Assembly: GCA_026770585.1 (NCBI GenBank)
Contig: MU646340.1
Span: forward strand, 759,623-797,190
Origin: Baffinella frigidus
Lineage: Eukaryota > Cryptophyceae > Cryptomonadales > Baffinellaceae
DNA: 37,568 nt
Direction: 5' to 3'
The translations under genes were made by a program, and so were the position numbers. Shown here in pieces: positions 8,801 to 18,400 of the stretch. The notes under the pieces are model-generated. The model searched no databases, was not told the origin of the DNA, and saw only the letters and a program-made list of their open reading frames with translations. Positions within the stretch are counted from its first letter, which is position 1; every line of letters starts with the position of its first letter.

Positions 8801-11630
8801 CCGAGCGCTGACGCGTGCATTAGAGCGGGTTCCTTGAGTTGACTCCGTTTCCTTTCGAAAATCCTTCAAACGTTATCGGTCAACGAGAGGGAATCTGCGC
8901 CGGGACTTCGTTTGAAAGAACTGACACTCGATCTTTACAACAGAAAAAGTTTGCAAGTTTGGAAATAATACTGGCCGGGGAGGTGTCAACTCAAGAAAGA
9001 CCCGCTGTAGGTGGAGGACTCTCGGGTGGATTTCATGTTTGCGGGGGCCGCCGTGCGTGGGGACGACTCTTCGATCGTGCGCGTCGATCGCTGTGACATC
9101 AAAGGTCAGCGCGAACCCGCAACCACCCTCATTGCAGCCCCGTACGGGTTCACGCTCTTACTTGGCAGGGTTGCGAGTGTTGGTGAGGTTCGTGGCGTGT
9201 GCCAAGGCGTTCGGGTGTCGGGTGTCGGGTTCCTCTGCTAGAAGGCAGCGGGATTGCGTGGCGCCCTGCCTTCGAGCGCTGTGCCAAGTCGCTCCCTGTG
9301 GTGGTACACACCCGGAGGAACCTTCCTTGTCTGTTCAGGGTTCAGGGTTCATGGGTTGAGGGTTCAGTGTTTAGGCTTCAGGGGGCTGGGGTGTAGGCCG
9401 TTGAAACACGTGCAGGAGCGTTGGGTGTGGGCCGTTGAAACTCGGGTGGCGGTGGCAGAGTGCGCGATCGGGGTGGCGTTCTATAACGCGGCATCCGTCT
9501 CCGTGTCGCGCACCAACTTCCTCAACTCCTCTTTCGCCGCCTTCTCCCAGGTGGGTCAACCCTCTCTCTTCCGCAACTGTTGCATGTTGCATGGCCCCTA
9601 AAATCCTGCAGTTGCCCACTACGCGGAAGGGCTAAACGTCTTATCCAGGCAACCGCGCACTCCTGGAGGGCGTCCACCCTAAAGTCAAAGTTGATTCTTG
9701 CCAAGTATTCTCTCCAAACGTGAACTATTCGCACTGTAAATCATTGAACGCCTCGGAGCGGCGAATGCCGTTGAGTCCTCCCGCGTAGCACGCTGCCGCG
9801 ATCTTCCGGCACACGGCTAGGAGCCCTTGGCTGGCGCGCGGAGCTGTGAGTCTGGTGGTCCTCTGCTGAACGCGACGATCTCCCAGGGCGGGGAGAGCAA
9901 CGAGTGCAAGGTGGCTCTCGCGAGCAACACGGTGTACTGTTGCGGCGAGAGCAAGCAGTGGATTGGCGATGCTCGCCCGGCATCGCTCCAGGTCTCTCTA
10001 CCCTACCATCCTCTCGACCCCGAGGCCGCCATCCTGGTCGATGCCTCCCTCTTTGCATTTCCCTGTCGTGAGTCTCGTATTCCTCCTGCCGGTGGCTGTC
10101 TTTCGCGCACACGCGGAACCCACAAGGCCAACCTGAAGACATCAACTCAATCACGAAACTCACGGAATGCACGTTAATTGATTAGCACACGGCATTGCAC
10201 GACGGTAGATCCTCGGGCCCTCCAGACCGTGGCTCTTGTACCAGCCCGAAGCCCATCACAATCCTGAGCCGTGTGCTAGTCACCCAACCTTCGGGGGGGG
10301 GGGTCCGATGAAACAGCAACGAGCGTGTGGCGCGTGACGCTGGGGCGGGGCAAGATGTCTTGCGCGCTCCCGCCACCTCCCGCACATGCCACTGTCCTTC
10401 CATCCTGAAGGCATCACGTGTTTCAGCAGCGCGCAGTGCGCTCAGATGCGAGGCTGAAGGTGGCGCGGGGAGCAGGAGGAGGGGACCGAGACTGTCGACC
10501 CGCTCGTCCAAGTGCTGACTGCGGATGAGGAGGTCCCGCCCGCCCAGACATGATCCATTGCTCTGCTGGGGTTGCTCGAAATCCAGGACAAGCGCCGCCC
10601 CTGGGGCGGTGCCTTGCTCCTGGCACTAGCTCTACTGTAGGACTCTCAGGCGGCGCGTGCCCTTACTTACGAGTAACTTCTCTACTCGCGCGGCAAGTGT
10701 GATACGTTTCCGCATACACACCCGCAGCGAGCTCGCGCGCAGGCGTCGCCCCCCCCCCCCCTCCTGGCCCTTGGCTCCAGCAAGTGCGCGAGGCTGCTGG
10801 CAGTGGCAGCTCTCGGCGCAGGGAGGTCCTGGAGCACGCCGTGCCTTGCTGCGGAGCATACCTGGGAGATTAGACAGCCTGTGAGGTCCACTTACAGGGG
10901 TACCTCGCTCATAAGAAAGCGCTTCCTCCTGGGACCCTACAGTAGGCATATGCCTAGGGCCCTATGGTGGTTCTTGGGGTGGGGAGGCTTTCTTATGAGC
11001 GAGGTACTAGTGTAGTGACCAGGCTGTGGAGTGGTGGCTGACATGGGGCGTGGTGTGCAGGCAAAGTGGGATCAAGCACTCGAGGATGCGGGCGTGCCGG
11101 ATCAGGTGCACCCTTGCCCCCAAACTCCTCCCGTGCCTGCCGCCGGGTGCTCGAAGACAAAGCCTCTCAGCACAAATGTTGTCTGTGTATTGCAGCCACA
11201 GCATGCAGTCGTGTACAGTGCTTCCTCGGAGGTAAGGTCCCAGGGTGGTCCCTACGCTCTCAGGTGTAGCCCTACAGTAGAACCCTGAGGCGGTTGTGTT
11301 TCCTGAAATGCGAGTACAGGGGTGCCTCGTTCATAAGAAACGCCCACCCCCCTAGAATCACCATAGGGCCCTAGGCGTAGGCCTACTGTAGGGTCCTAGG
11401 GTCGGTTGGTTTCTTATGAGCGAGGTACCCCTGTAACCCCTGTAATGGTGGGCGCGTGCCCCGGTGGGTAGGAGGAGTGGCTCGAGCGGGCGGAAGAGCT
11501 GGTGCGGAGCGGCGAGCTGGACAGACTCGACAAGCAATCCGAATCCTTCCTTGCGGAGATGGAGCGTGAAGACGATCCTGATGTGCTCGATGCGCTCGCG
11601 GCTGAGGGCGCGCTAGATGCCCCTGACTGA
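2821..11630 (+). CDS. Secreted right-handed beta-helix protein with signal peptide and LRGG motif (11 exons)
   Basis: Predicted exons: 2821-3571, 3740-4016, 4280-4385, 7635-7736, 8427-8603, 9011-9104, 9459-9550, 9821-9991, 10476-10532, 11061-11105 and 11472-11630 (stop). All junctions are in phase, giving 676 residues. Met10 (base 2848) precedes a good signal peptide (WRGALLAVACSAIWAVG) and is a likelier start than Met1. Then come LRGG (64-67), an acidic linker, a charged helical region, and from about residue 255 short beta-strand coils of the pectate-lyase/NosD kind (for example SLTVAGV, RVLVEECAL, TSVVELVRCSILD, SIVRVDRCDI). An acidic helical tail ends the protein. No catalytic residues can be assigned. 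Intron 3 is 3.25 kb of telomere-like repeat. Two MITEs lie in introns 9 and 10. The fold is inferred from the strand pattern; the function is unknown. Confidence 0.8.
4657..4745. repeat. Telomere-like heptamer tract, left of TIR element
   Basis: Degenerate CCCTAAA/CCCTGAA units (C-rich on +). The tract is interrupted at about 4749 by the TIR element and resumes after it at 5336, so the element appears to sit inside the repeat field. All of it lies within intron 3 of the beta-helix gene. Confidence 0.8.
4749..5326. mobile_element. Non-autonomous TIR element, about 580 bp
   Basis: The ends form an imperfect terminal inverted repeat of about 32 bp: GCCGTTTCTTACGC...CGAGAAAGGAAG on the left and CTTCCTTTCTCG...GCGTAAGAAACGGC on the right. 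The interior is A+T-richer than its surroundings and carries a 28-bp GC palindrome (4896-4923). An internal copy of the TIR core (GGCGTAAGAAACGCC) lies at about 5191-5205. No transposase frame is seen. Target-site duplication is not evident. It is embedded in telomere-like repeat within intron 3 of the beta-helix gene. Confidence 0.65.
5336..7600. repeat. Degenerate telomere-like heptamer array (about 2.3 kb), intronic
   Basis: Almost every base belongs to CCCTAAA, CCCTGAA, CCCTATA, CACTAAA or related 7-mers, with the C-rich strand on +. Local blocks of one variant occur, such as CACTAAA at about 7050-7125 and CCCTAAA at 7135-7200. No coding potential is seen. By the exon model it is the bulk of intron 3 of the beta-helix gene, because the flanking exons 4280-4385 and 7635-7736 join in phase. 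Confidence 0.9.
7985..8395. repeat. Degenerate palindromic tandem repeat
   Basis: A motif of the form AATCCCACACCTGTGGGATT followed by CTCAGAGAAAACTCAA recurs about seven times with irregular 35-60 bp spacing (for example near 8000, 8085, 8121, 8165, 8235, 8262 and 8359). The CCCAC..GTGGG core is self-complementary. It occupies intron 4 of the beta-helix gene, ending just before the exon at 8427. Confidence 0.7.
10893..11015. mobile_element. Palindromic MITE, copy 1 (Tc1/mariner-like ends)
   Basis: About 123 bp. It opens TACAGGGGTACCTCGCTCAT and closes with the complementary TTTCTTATGAGCGAGGTA. The ends CAGGGG...CCCTG flanked by TA are as in Tc1/mariner-derived MITEs. The centre carries CCTAGGGCCCTATGGTGG. 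It lies in intron 9 of the beta-helix gene. Confidence 0.85.
11315..11435. mobile_element. Palindromic MITE, copy 2
   Basis: Same family as 10893-11015, with matching ends and 25-30 bp inverted arms. The central segment is in the opposite orientation (CATAGGGCCCTAGGCGTAGG). It lies in intron 10 of the beta-helix gene. Confidence 0.85.
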
Positions 11631-11703
11631 GGCGTGTGCAATGTGCCGCGGGGGCCGGTGCATCAGGCTGTGCGCGGTGTGCGAAAGGTGTGCTGGTCCC
11701 AAG

Positions 11704-11827
11704 TACAGGGGTCCCTCGCTCATAAGAAACTGCAGCCCCCTAGGACCCTACAGTAGGCCTATGCCTAGGGCCCGATGGTGGTCCTTGGGGGGGGGGGGCG
11801 CTTTCTTATGAGCGAGGTAATCCTGTA
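11704..11827. mobile_element. Palindromic MITE, copy 3
   Basis: Same family, with slightly decayed ends (GGGTCCCTCGCTCATAAGAA and TTCTTATGAGCGAGGTAATC) and a G run of about 10 in the centre. It is 73 bp beyond the beta-helix stop codon, so in its 3' UTR or intergenic. Confidence 0.83.
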
Positions 11828-11830
11828 GAC

Positions 11831-12242
11831 ACCGCCAGCCGTGCAGCTTGACGCTCACGGCGTCGCGTCGCACTCGGAATTCCAAGGCTAAGCTCATCAG
11901 TGTTCAGCAAGGCCGGGTCTGTGGAAATACAGCTTTAGGTCAAGAGAGAAAGTGCGGTTGTTACGGATCGAAACCAACATGGCCGGCATGCATGTCAACT
12001 GGTGTGGGGCTGTTGCGCAATAGTCGGGTGTGAACCGAACCTGGTCCCACTATTTCCAGTGCCAGACTGACCAAACTTTCCCAGGTCACGTGCGTAAAAA
12101 AGGCTGCAAAACACCACCTGAAAGAGTGATTTCATGTGAGTACATTTATTTACAGTCCTGCACAGTGACCCCCAGAACCTGGGGGTCTTTCGAAAGTACA
12201 AAGGGCGGATAGATATGCGCGGCTTGGTACCGCAACGCGCTT
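11831..12242. other. Convergent intergenic stretch, nothing recognised
   Basis: About 410 bp between the 3' ends of the beta-helix gene (+) and the aminodeoxychorismate synthase gene (-). It holds CCCAGAACCTGGGGG at about 12170-12184, a small stem. I see no exon, RNA gene or clear polyadenylation motif. Confidence 0.4.
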
Positions 12243-15084
12243 CTAGGCGACAGAAACAACGTTCTTAGCCTTGAGGAGGACCTCCTCCCACTCCTCACTC
12301 GGGTCGGAGAGGATGGTGATGGCGCCGCCCGCGCCGACGGTGATGCTCTCGGGGGTGAGCACGGCCGTGCGGATCACCACCGAGAGGTCCGCGGCCCCGT
12401 TGCATGAGAAGTACCCGATGGTCCCGGAGTAGATGCCCCTGGCGCCCACCTCGAGATCGTCGATGAGGTGCATGGAGCGCTTCTTGGGGGCGCCCGTCAT
12501 GCTCCCCATGGGGAATGCCGCGCGCACGCACTGGAGCGCCGACGTCCCGTGGCGCAGCTGGCCCTCGACGGTCGACACCAGCTGGTGCACCGAGGGGTAC
12601 GTCTCCACCTGCATGATGAGCGGGCACCGCACGCTCCCCGTGCGGCACACCCGCCCGAAGTCGTTGCGCACCAGATCCACGATCATCAGGTTCTCAGCGC
12701 GGTCCTTCTCCGAGCACTGCAGCTCGCGCGCGATGGACTCGTCCTCTTCGGGGCAGAGCCCGCGGCGCCGCGTCCCCTTGATGGGCTTGCACGACACATG
12801 CCCGTCGGCCCGGATCCGCAGGAACTGCTCGGGCGAGGAGGAGCACACCGCGAGGCCGGCCCCGAAGCGGAGCAGCGCGGAGTAGGGCGCCGGGTTCACT
12901 TGCCGCAGCCGACGGAAGTAGGCGAGGGGTTCGATGGCGCGGAGGGCCCTGAAGCGCGTCGTCAGGCACAGCTCGTACGAGTCCCCCGCGCTGATGTGTT
13001 CCAGGCACCGCCCCACCTTCTCGAGGTACGCCGCCCGCGTGTCCGCCACCATGAACCCCTTGCCCAGCTGCACGCGCTTCTCGCCCGCCCCGGCCTGCAC
13101 GGGCATGTCCACCTGCGGGAAGGCACCCTGCGGCTCCGAGCGCTGCCCCGGTGACGACACAGGCGCCGACGGCGCCGGTGTCGGGAACGCCACAGTGCCC
13201 GGCCCCGCCGGGAGCGCGCCCCCGTCCTCGGGGCTCTGTGGCTCGTGGCTGCGTCCAGCTGAGAGCGCTCCATGCGAGGACGACACCGCCTCCTCCTCCT
13301 CCTCCCACTTGGCACTGCTGGCCAGGCGCGCGATGGCGGCTGTCGTGTCCTCGAGCCACCGCCCAGTGCTCGACCGCACGTCCACGTCGGCGCTCACCAG
13401 CCCTGCGGCGCCGCGGAACAGGTCAGCCTGCTGCGGGCGCGCCGAGGGCGGGTGGGCAGCTAGGCTCTAAGGGCGCCTACGGACGATGCGGGTATCTAGG
13501 CTCTAGGGGCACCTTGATTCCTTAGGTGTACTTTGAGCCTAGATACCCACAGGGCGGTCGCTGCACCATCTACATGGGGCAGGGGCAGGGGAGCAATCAG
13601 GCGCAACAGGCGCGATTCGGACGCGTGTGTGTGTGCGGGGGGTGAGGGGCGGACCGACAACGTAGCAGGCGTGCAGCTCGTGGTCAAAGGCGATGAAGCG
13701 ATCCGCGAAGAGCAGCGCCGCGTCCGGCTGCTCTGATGTGTGCACGTTCGCCGCACCCTGCCCGTCCTGGCAGATCTCCTTGAGCTCGTATCCCAGGTAC
13801 CTGGTGTGCCCCACCACTCAGATCAGACCGGGGATAACCAACCCTAAATCCTGCACAGCTGTGCGGTGTGAAGGCGCCCGGCTGAGGGCTGGCACTCCCA
13901 AGTAACCAGAGCACGGGAGCCGAATGCAGGTTCCGGCGTCTTGAGTCGACAGGGCGGGGGTCCGGGGCGGGCTCTCACCCGACAAATCCCCCGGCAAAGT
14001 CGAAGGGCAGCGCGTCGCACGAGGCCTTGGAGGCCTCGAGCTTCTCCTGAACGTAGTCGAGCACATCGATCCCCTCAAGCTCCTCGGTAGGCTGCGAGCC
14101 GCGCGTCACGCGCAGCCGCCGCCCCGCCACAGAGTACTCCAGCCCGTACGAGAGCGGGCCCGTGGACCCGCCCATGAAAGAGAAGCGCGCGCCGGGGTAG
14201 CGCCGCCGCGAGGAGTCGAGCCAGAAGGCGCGCGGGTCCGAAGCCAGCAGCGCAAGATATACCTGCTCTGTGTCTGCGTCCACGTCCAGCTTGCGGTACA
14301 CAATATCCAGACCCGGCGCAGTGCCCGCGGGGTCCCCGGCGGGTGCCCCGCACGGTGTGTGCGCGGGGCGCGGGGCAGGCTCCGAGGCCTTGTCGGCCGG
14401 TCGGTGAGCTGCAACAGCACGTGCTGGAAGAGGGCTCGGGTGCGCTTGGTTCCACTCTGCTGCAAGAGTGTGGAAGTTGCGGAGCAGCTGAGCTCCAAAT
14501 TCCGTGCAGATTGACTCCGGGTGGAACTGCACGCCCCAGAGCGGAAGGTCGCGGTGGCGGATTGCCATGATGATCTCGTCCTCCGTCCACGCAATCTTCT
14601 CCAGGTCTGCCGGGAACTCGTCCTCGCGCATGCCCGGCGGATTCACCAGAGCAAGAGAGTGGTAGCGCACCACCGAGAAGGGCAGTGATATGTCGGCGAA
14701 GAGAGGGTCCTGCGTGTGCCACACGGGCCGCACGAGCCCATGCACGGCGCCCCCAGGTGCTCGTGATACCTTAAGCCCATAGAGCCACCCCAGGCCCTGG
14801 CAGCCGAGGCACACGCCAAGCACGGGCGCCGGCGCCTCGCGGAGCACCCGCGCGCAGATGCCAAAGTCCTGTGGACACTCGGGCGTGCCGGGCCCCGGGG
14901 AGACAATGATGGCCTCAAAGGCCTGCTGCGCGAGAAGCTCCTCGAAGCCTCGCTCATCGTCATTCTGGATCACGAGCGGCTCGACCCCCGTGACGGTCCA
15001 GCAGAGCTGGAAGAGATTGTGGGTGTAGCTGTCGTAGTTGTCGATGATTAGCGTGGCTTTGCGCGCGAGAGCGCCCTCCGCCAT
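12243..15084 (-). CDS. pabAB: Aminodeoxychorismate synthase, fused glutaminase (PabA) and synthase (PabB)
   Basis: The enzyme converts chorismate and glutamine to 4-amino-4-deoxychorismate, the first committed step to p-aminobenzoate and folate. Exons are 15084-13979, 13800-13655 and 13402-12243, in phase, giving 803 residues. Residues 10-205 are a class-I glutamine amidotransferase: Cys92 nucleophile in GVCLGCQG (family usual GVCLGHQ), with His188 and Glu190 in VQFHPES. PabB starts at about 250, with GGFVGYLGYELK across intron 1, then a low-complexity insert (about 450-530). The catalytic core has PIKGT (Lys626; anthranilate synthase has Ala here), DLVRNDFGR and GSMTGAPKKR. PIKGT argues for pABA rather than tryptophan synthesis. 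The fused order is the plant/algal/fungal form. No plastid leader is visible. It is divergent from the SDR gene. Intron 2 uses a weak GTCC donor. Confidence 0.95.
13490..13548. repeat. Short inverted repeat in ADCS intron 2
   Basis: GGGTATCTAGGCTC pairs with GAGCCTAGATACCC at the two ends. A direct duplication of TAGGCTCTA-GGGC-CC also occurs at 13461 and 13496. It is wholly inside the predicted intron. Confidence 0.75.
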
Positions 15085-15425
15085 TTTTCACCGAGCGCGT
15101 CCCGACGTCCCGTGAGAATGTAAAATTTAGAAATTAGAAAATGCCGAAAAGATACCACCAGTTTCCGAGGCGGACCGAATCGAGGCTGGAGCGTGCCCCA
15201 GTTTCCATGATGGCACGTTGGAAAACGAATGTTCCACCAAGGGAAAATGGCTCCGAATAATCACCAATTTGGTCCGCCTCGCAGGGCTGGAGGTGAGAGC
15301 TCGGTGTAAAACCGAGCTCCTTTTGGCTCCAAAGTTGACGAATTTGTACGACGAAACCAGAATGGCAACTTTAGAATAGTCCGGTCAGCCCATAGAAGAC
15401 TTTGTTCCAGCATCCAAGTCCCCCT
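15085..15425. promoter_or_regulatory. Bidirectional promoter between ADCS (-) and SDR (+)
   Basis: The two start codons are 341 bp apart and divergent. The interval holds an inverted pair GAGGCGGACC-AAT (about 15166-15179) and ATTTGGTCCGCCTC (15267-15280). It also has a perfect stem-loop GAGCTCGGT-GTAAA-ACCGAGCTC (15297-15319) and the dispersed motif GTACAAATTCGTCAACTTTG (minus strand, 15326-15349). These are kept in the inverted copy at 18440-18778. Promoter function is inferred from position. Confidence 0.6.
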
Positions 15426-18400
15426 ATGGCTGTGATGATGCTCCGCTCGACGCTCGTGCTGGCGACATGCGGCGCTGCACTCGCGTTCATGGCGCCCGTG
15501 CACACCGGTGTCTCGCTCCGCGCAGCCGCTCGCTCCCCGGCGCTTTCTGTGCGCATGCAGGCTCAGGAGAGCCACCTCTCCCGCCGGGACCTCCCTTCCC
15601 TCCTCGCGAAAAGCTTGCTCGCGGGTGCCGTCGCGCCGTCGCTCCTCACAGCGTTCCCTGCCCCGTCTGCCGCCGCCGCCGGCGCGCTCGGCAGCCCGGA
15701 ATCCCCCATCGTGGTCATCGGCAGCGGTGCGCCCCTCTCAGTGAGACCTCTGGAAAGGCGCTCGCTAGCTAGGAAGGTGGATGTGTTATCAGGGATTGCA
15801 AGGGTGCCCCCCCCCGGTGTGCACGCGTCCAAGGGGCGTATATTTTTTTATGTTCCCCTGCGTGATTCGTGGTGATGGGGCAGAACGGGCTGTCCCGATG
15901 TTGACACGGATCTGGATCCCTCCCCGTGAGACCTCAGCCCCAACCCCTGATCCTAAGCCCCAGCCCCTGAACCCTGAACTCAAACCGTAAACCCCATTTC
16001 CCTGAACCCTAAACCCCAAACCTTAAGTCGCGAAACCCCAGACCCCAAACCTTAAACCCTGAACCGTGGACACTGAATCCTATAGTCTAAACCCTAATTT
16101 CTACACCCTAAACCCTGAACCCCGGTTGATGGTCTAGGCCGATTCTGAGGTTGATGGTGTCCACTCGAGCCATACAGCGGGCTGCAAAGGGAAAATATGC
16201 TCAAATCTAAGCCATTTACCATTACCACATCCGTAGGAACTGCCCCTATGTCCCTAGGATTTCATATGAAAACGGTTTTGATTTAAAAGTTGTAGGCAAT
16301 GAAATTTACTACACAGCATGATCTTTATAAGTAACATCAAAGTATTCGTGCGGTGATTTTCATTGATTCCTAAGGTTTCAAATCAAAACCGTTTTCATAT
16401 GAGATTGTCTACCGTAGGGTCGTAGGTCTGATCGCTCAAGGGTTATTCGAAATCCCTTCCAAGTCCGCTGTGTGGACTGCTGGAGCACCATATTTACATG
16501 AGGGTTGTCAAAAAAAAAGGATAAGGTAAAGCAACCTCGTGCCTGACGAGGTTAAAGTAACCTCGTGTCTGACGAAAATGTTGTCAGGCACGAGGTTGCT
16601 TTACCTTATCCTCGAACAAATTTGGGCATTTGCGTAGTGGTAACAACGCCCACGTGCAAAAGCATGTCGGTTTTGGAAATGGGGGCTCTAGGACCCTAGC
16701 AGTCTCGAGTGGGTAGGCCGATTTTCAAATGAAGGATGACTGATGGGCGACGCTCTCCCACGCTCACGCTGTCACGCGAAGTGGTTGGCGAAATACGGCG
16801 TGCAGAATCGAATGCTGAAACCGCACCTCCATCTGGCCCGGCAGCGGGCAAAACTGGCAAGGAGTGCGTGAAGCGCCTCGCAGCTGCTGGCTACACGGTC
16901 CGGGCGACCACCCGCGGCGAGAGCAGCCTCGAGAAGCTGGGCGTTTCAGGAGGGAACGTTCAGCTCATGGCTGGCATTGACGTGACCAAGCCGGAGGTTC
17001 CCGCGCCGCTTCCCCTTTCCGTCCGTGGCAGGCTTCCTCTTGCGTAGCGGCGGTGCGGTGGGATAGCACACATGCGGCCTCTGCCTGAATGCGATCCAAA
17101 TCAATCCCCCCTGCTTCTGAAACCCCCGGATCCGTATTTCGTTGAAACAGGTGTCTCATGAGACACCAAGCGGCTCCAATTCCCACAACATTCGGGGAGA
17201 TTCAGACAAATGGGTTGGGTGCACCTTAGCAAATTGGACGCGATCGTTGCCAGTCGCGTTCAAGTTGTACTAGGTGTCCTACACGTGAGCTCCAAATTGG
17301 ATTCCGGTCCAGAAATTACCCGACTGATTCGCCTTTTAAACCCAAATTCATTTTAACCAAAATACGGGTCCTGGGTTTTCAGTAGTGCGTAGTACAGACC
17401 CCAGCGCCCCAGTTTCCAACGCTCCATCCCTCAAGCAGACCCTGGAAGCGGCGCTTGCTGGAGCGGGAGCAGTAATTTTCACGTCAAGCGCAAGCAGCAA
17501 GGTGAAGCTCTCCCCGTGGCCCCGACCTTGCGTGCGAGAGACCTTGATCCACGTCCTCCAACCCCACCACCCAACCTCAACACGCCCCAGCCACTTCGTA
17601 TGACACCTAGCGTGGGAGAGCGTCGGCCATCAGTTTTCCTCGAGTTGGTTCCCCGCCTGAAGCAGTCGGTGTTCCCCGCAGAACGAAGTCTTATTGGGCT
17701 ATTCTAAAGTTGCCATTCTGGGTTTGTCGTACAAATTCGTCAACTTCGGAGCAAAAAGGAGGAGTTGTCATTGCAAAGTCGGAGTCAACTCCTATCGTTT
17801 GCCTGGGAATTTTCACGGGACGTCAGGACGCGCTCGGGGAAATGGCGGAGGGCTTAGATTTGAGCATATTTTCCCTTCGTAGCCCGCTGTGTGGCTCGTG
17901 TGGACACCATCAACCTCAGAATCGGCCTCAACCATCAACCGGGATTCAGGTTTTGGTTTGTAGCAATTGGGGTTTAAATTAGGGTTGAGACTATAGGATT
18001 CAGTGTCCAGGGTTCGGGGTTCAAGGTCTTGGGTTGGGGTTTCGTGATTTAGGGTGTGGGGTCTAGAGTTCAGGGAATTGGGATTTAGAGTTTCAGTTCA
18101 CGGTTCCGGGGTCGAGGCTTCGGATCAGGGGTTGGGGCTTAGGTCTCACGGGGAGGGGCGCACCGCTGCCGATGACCACGATGGGGGATTCCGGGCTGCC
18201 GAGCGCGCCGGCGGCGGCAGACGGGGCAGGGAACGCTGTGAGGAGCGACGGCGCGACGGCACCCGCGAGCAATGTTTTCGCGAGGAGGGAAGGGAGGTCC
18301 CGGCGGGAGAGGTGGCTCTCCTGAGCCTGCATGCGCACGGAAAGCGCCGGGGAGCGAGCGGCTGCGCGGAGCGAGACACCGGTGTGCACGGGCGCCATGA

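Larger units (their letters stand above)
14993..16207. repeat. Left arm of a large inverted duplication
   Basis: The arm covers the 5' end of the ADCS gene, the shared promoter, SDR exon 1 and the start of SDR intron 1. It matches the reverse complement of 17850-18868 with few differences. A stretch of about 300 bp (15262-15560) is almost identical. This arm has about 185 extra bases (15737-15921) bounded by copies of GTGAGACCT. A further short inverted match is 16739-16765 against 17602-17636. Confidence 0.9.

Noticed and set aside
12468-13154. 228-codon plus-strand frame opposite ADCS exon 3
   Set aside because: High-GC shadow of a strongly conserved minus-strand coding exon.
12243-15084. 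Anthranilate synthase (TrpE-TrpG)
   Set aside because: The PIKGT lysine and the fused amidotransferase-first order fit aminodeoxychorismate synthase.
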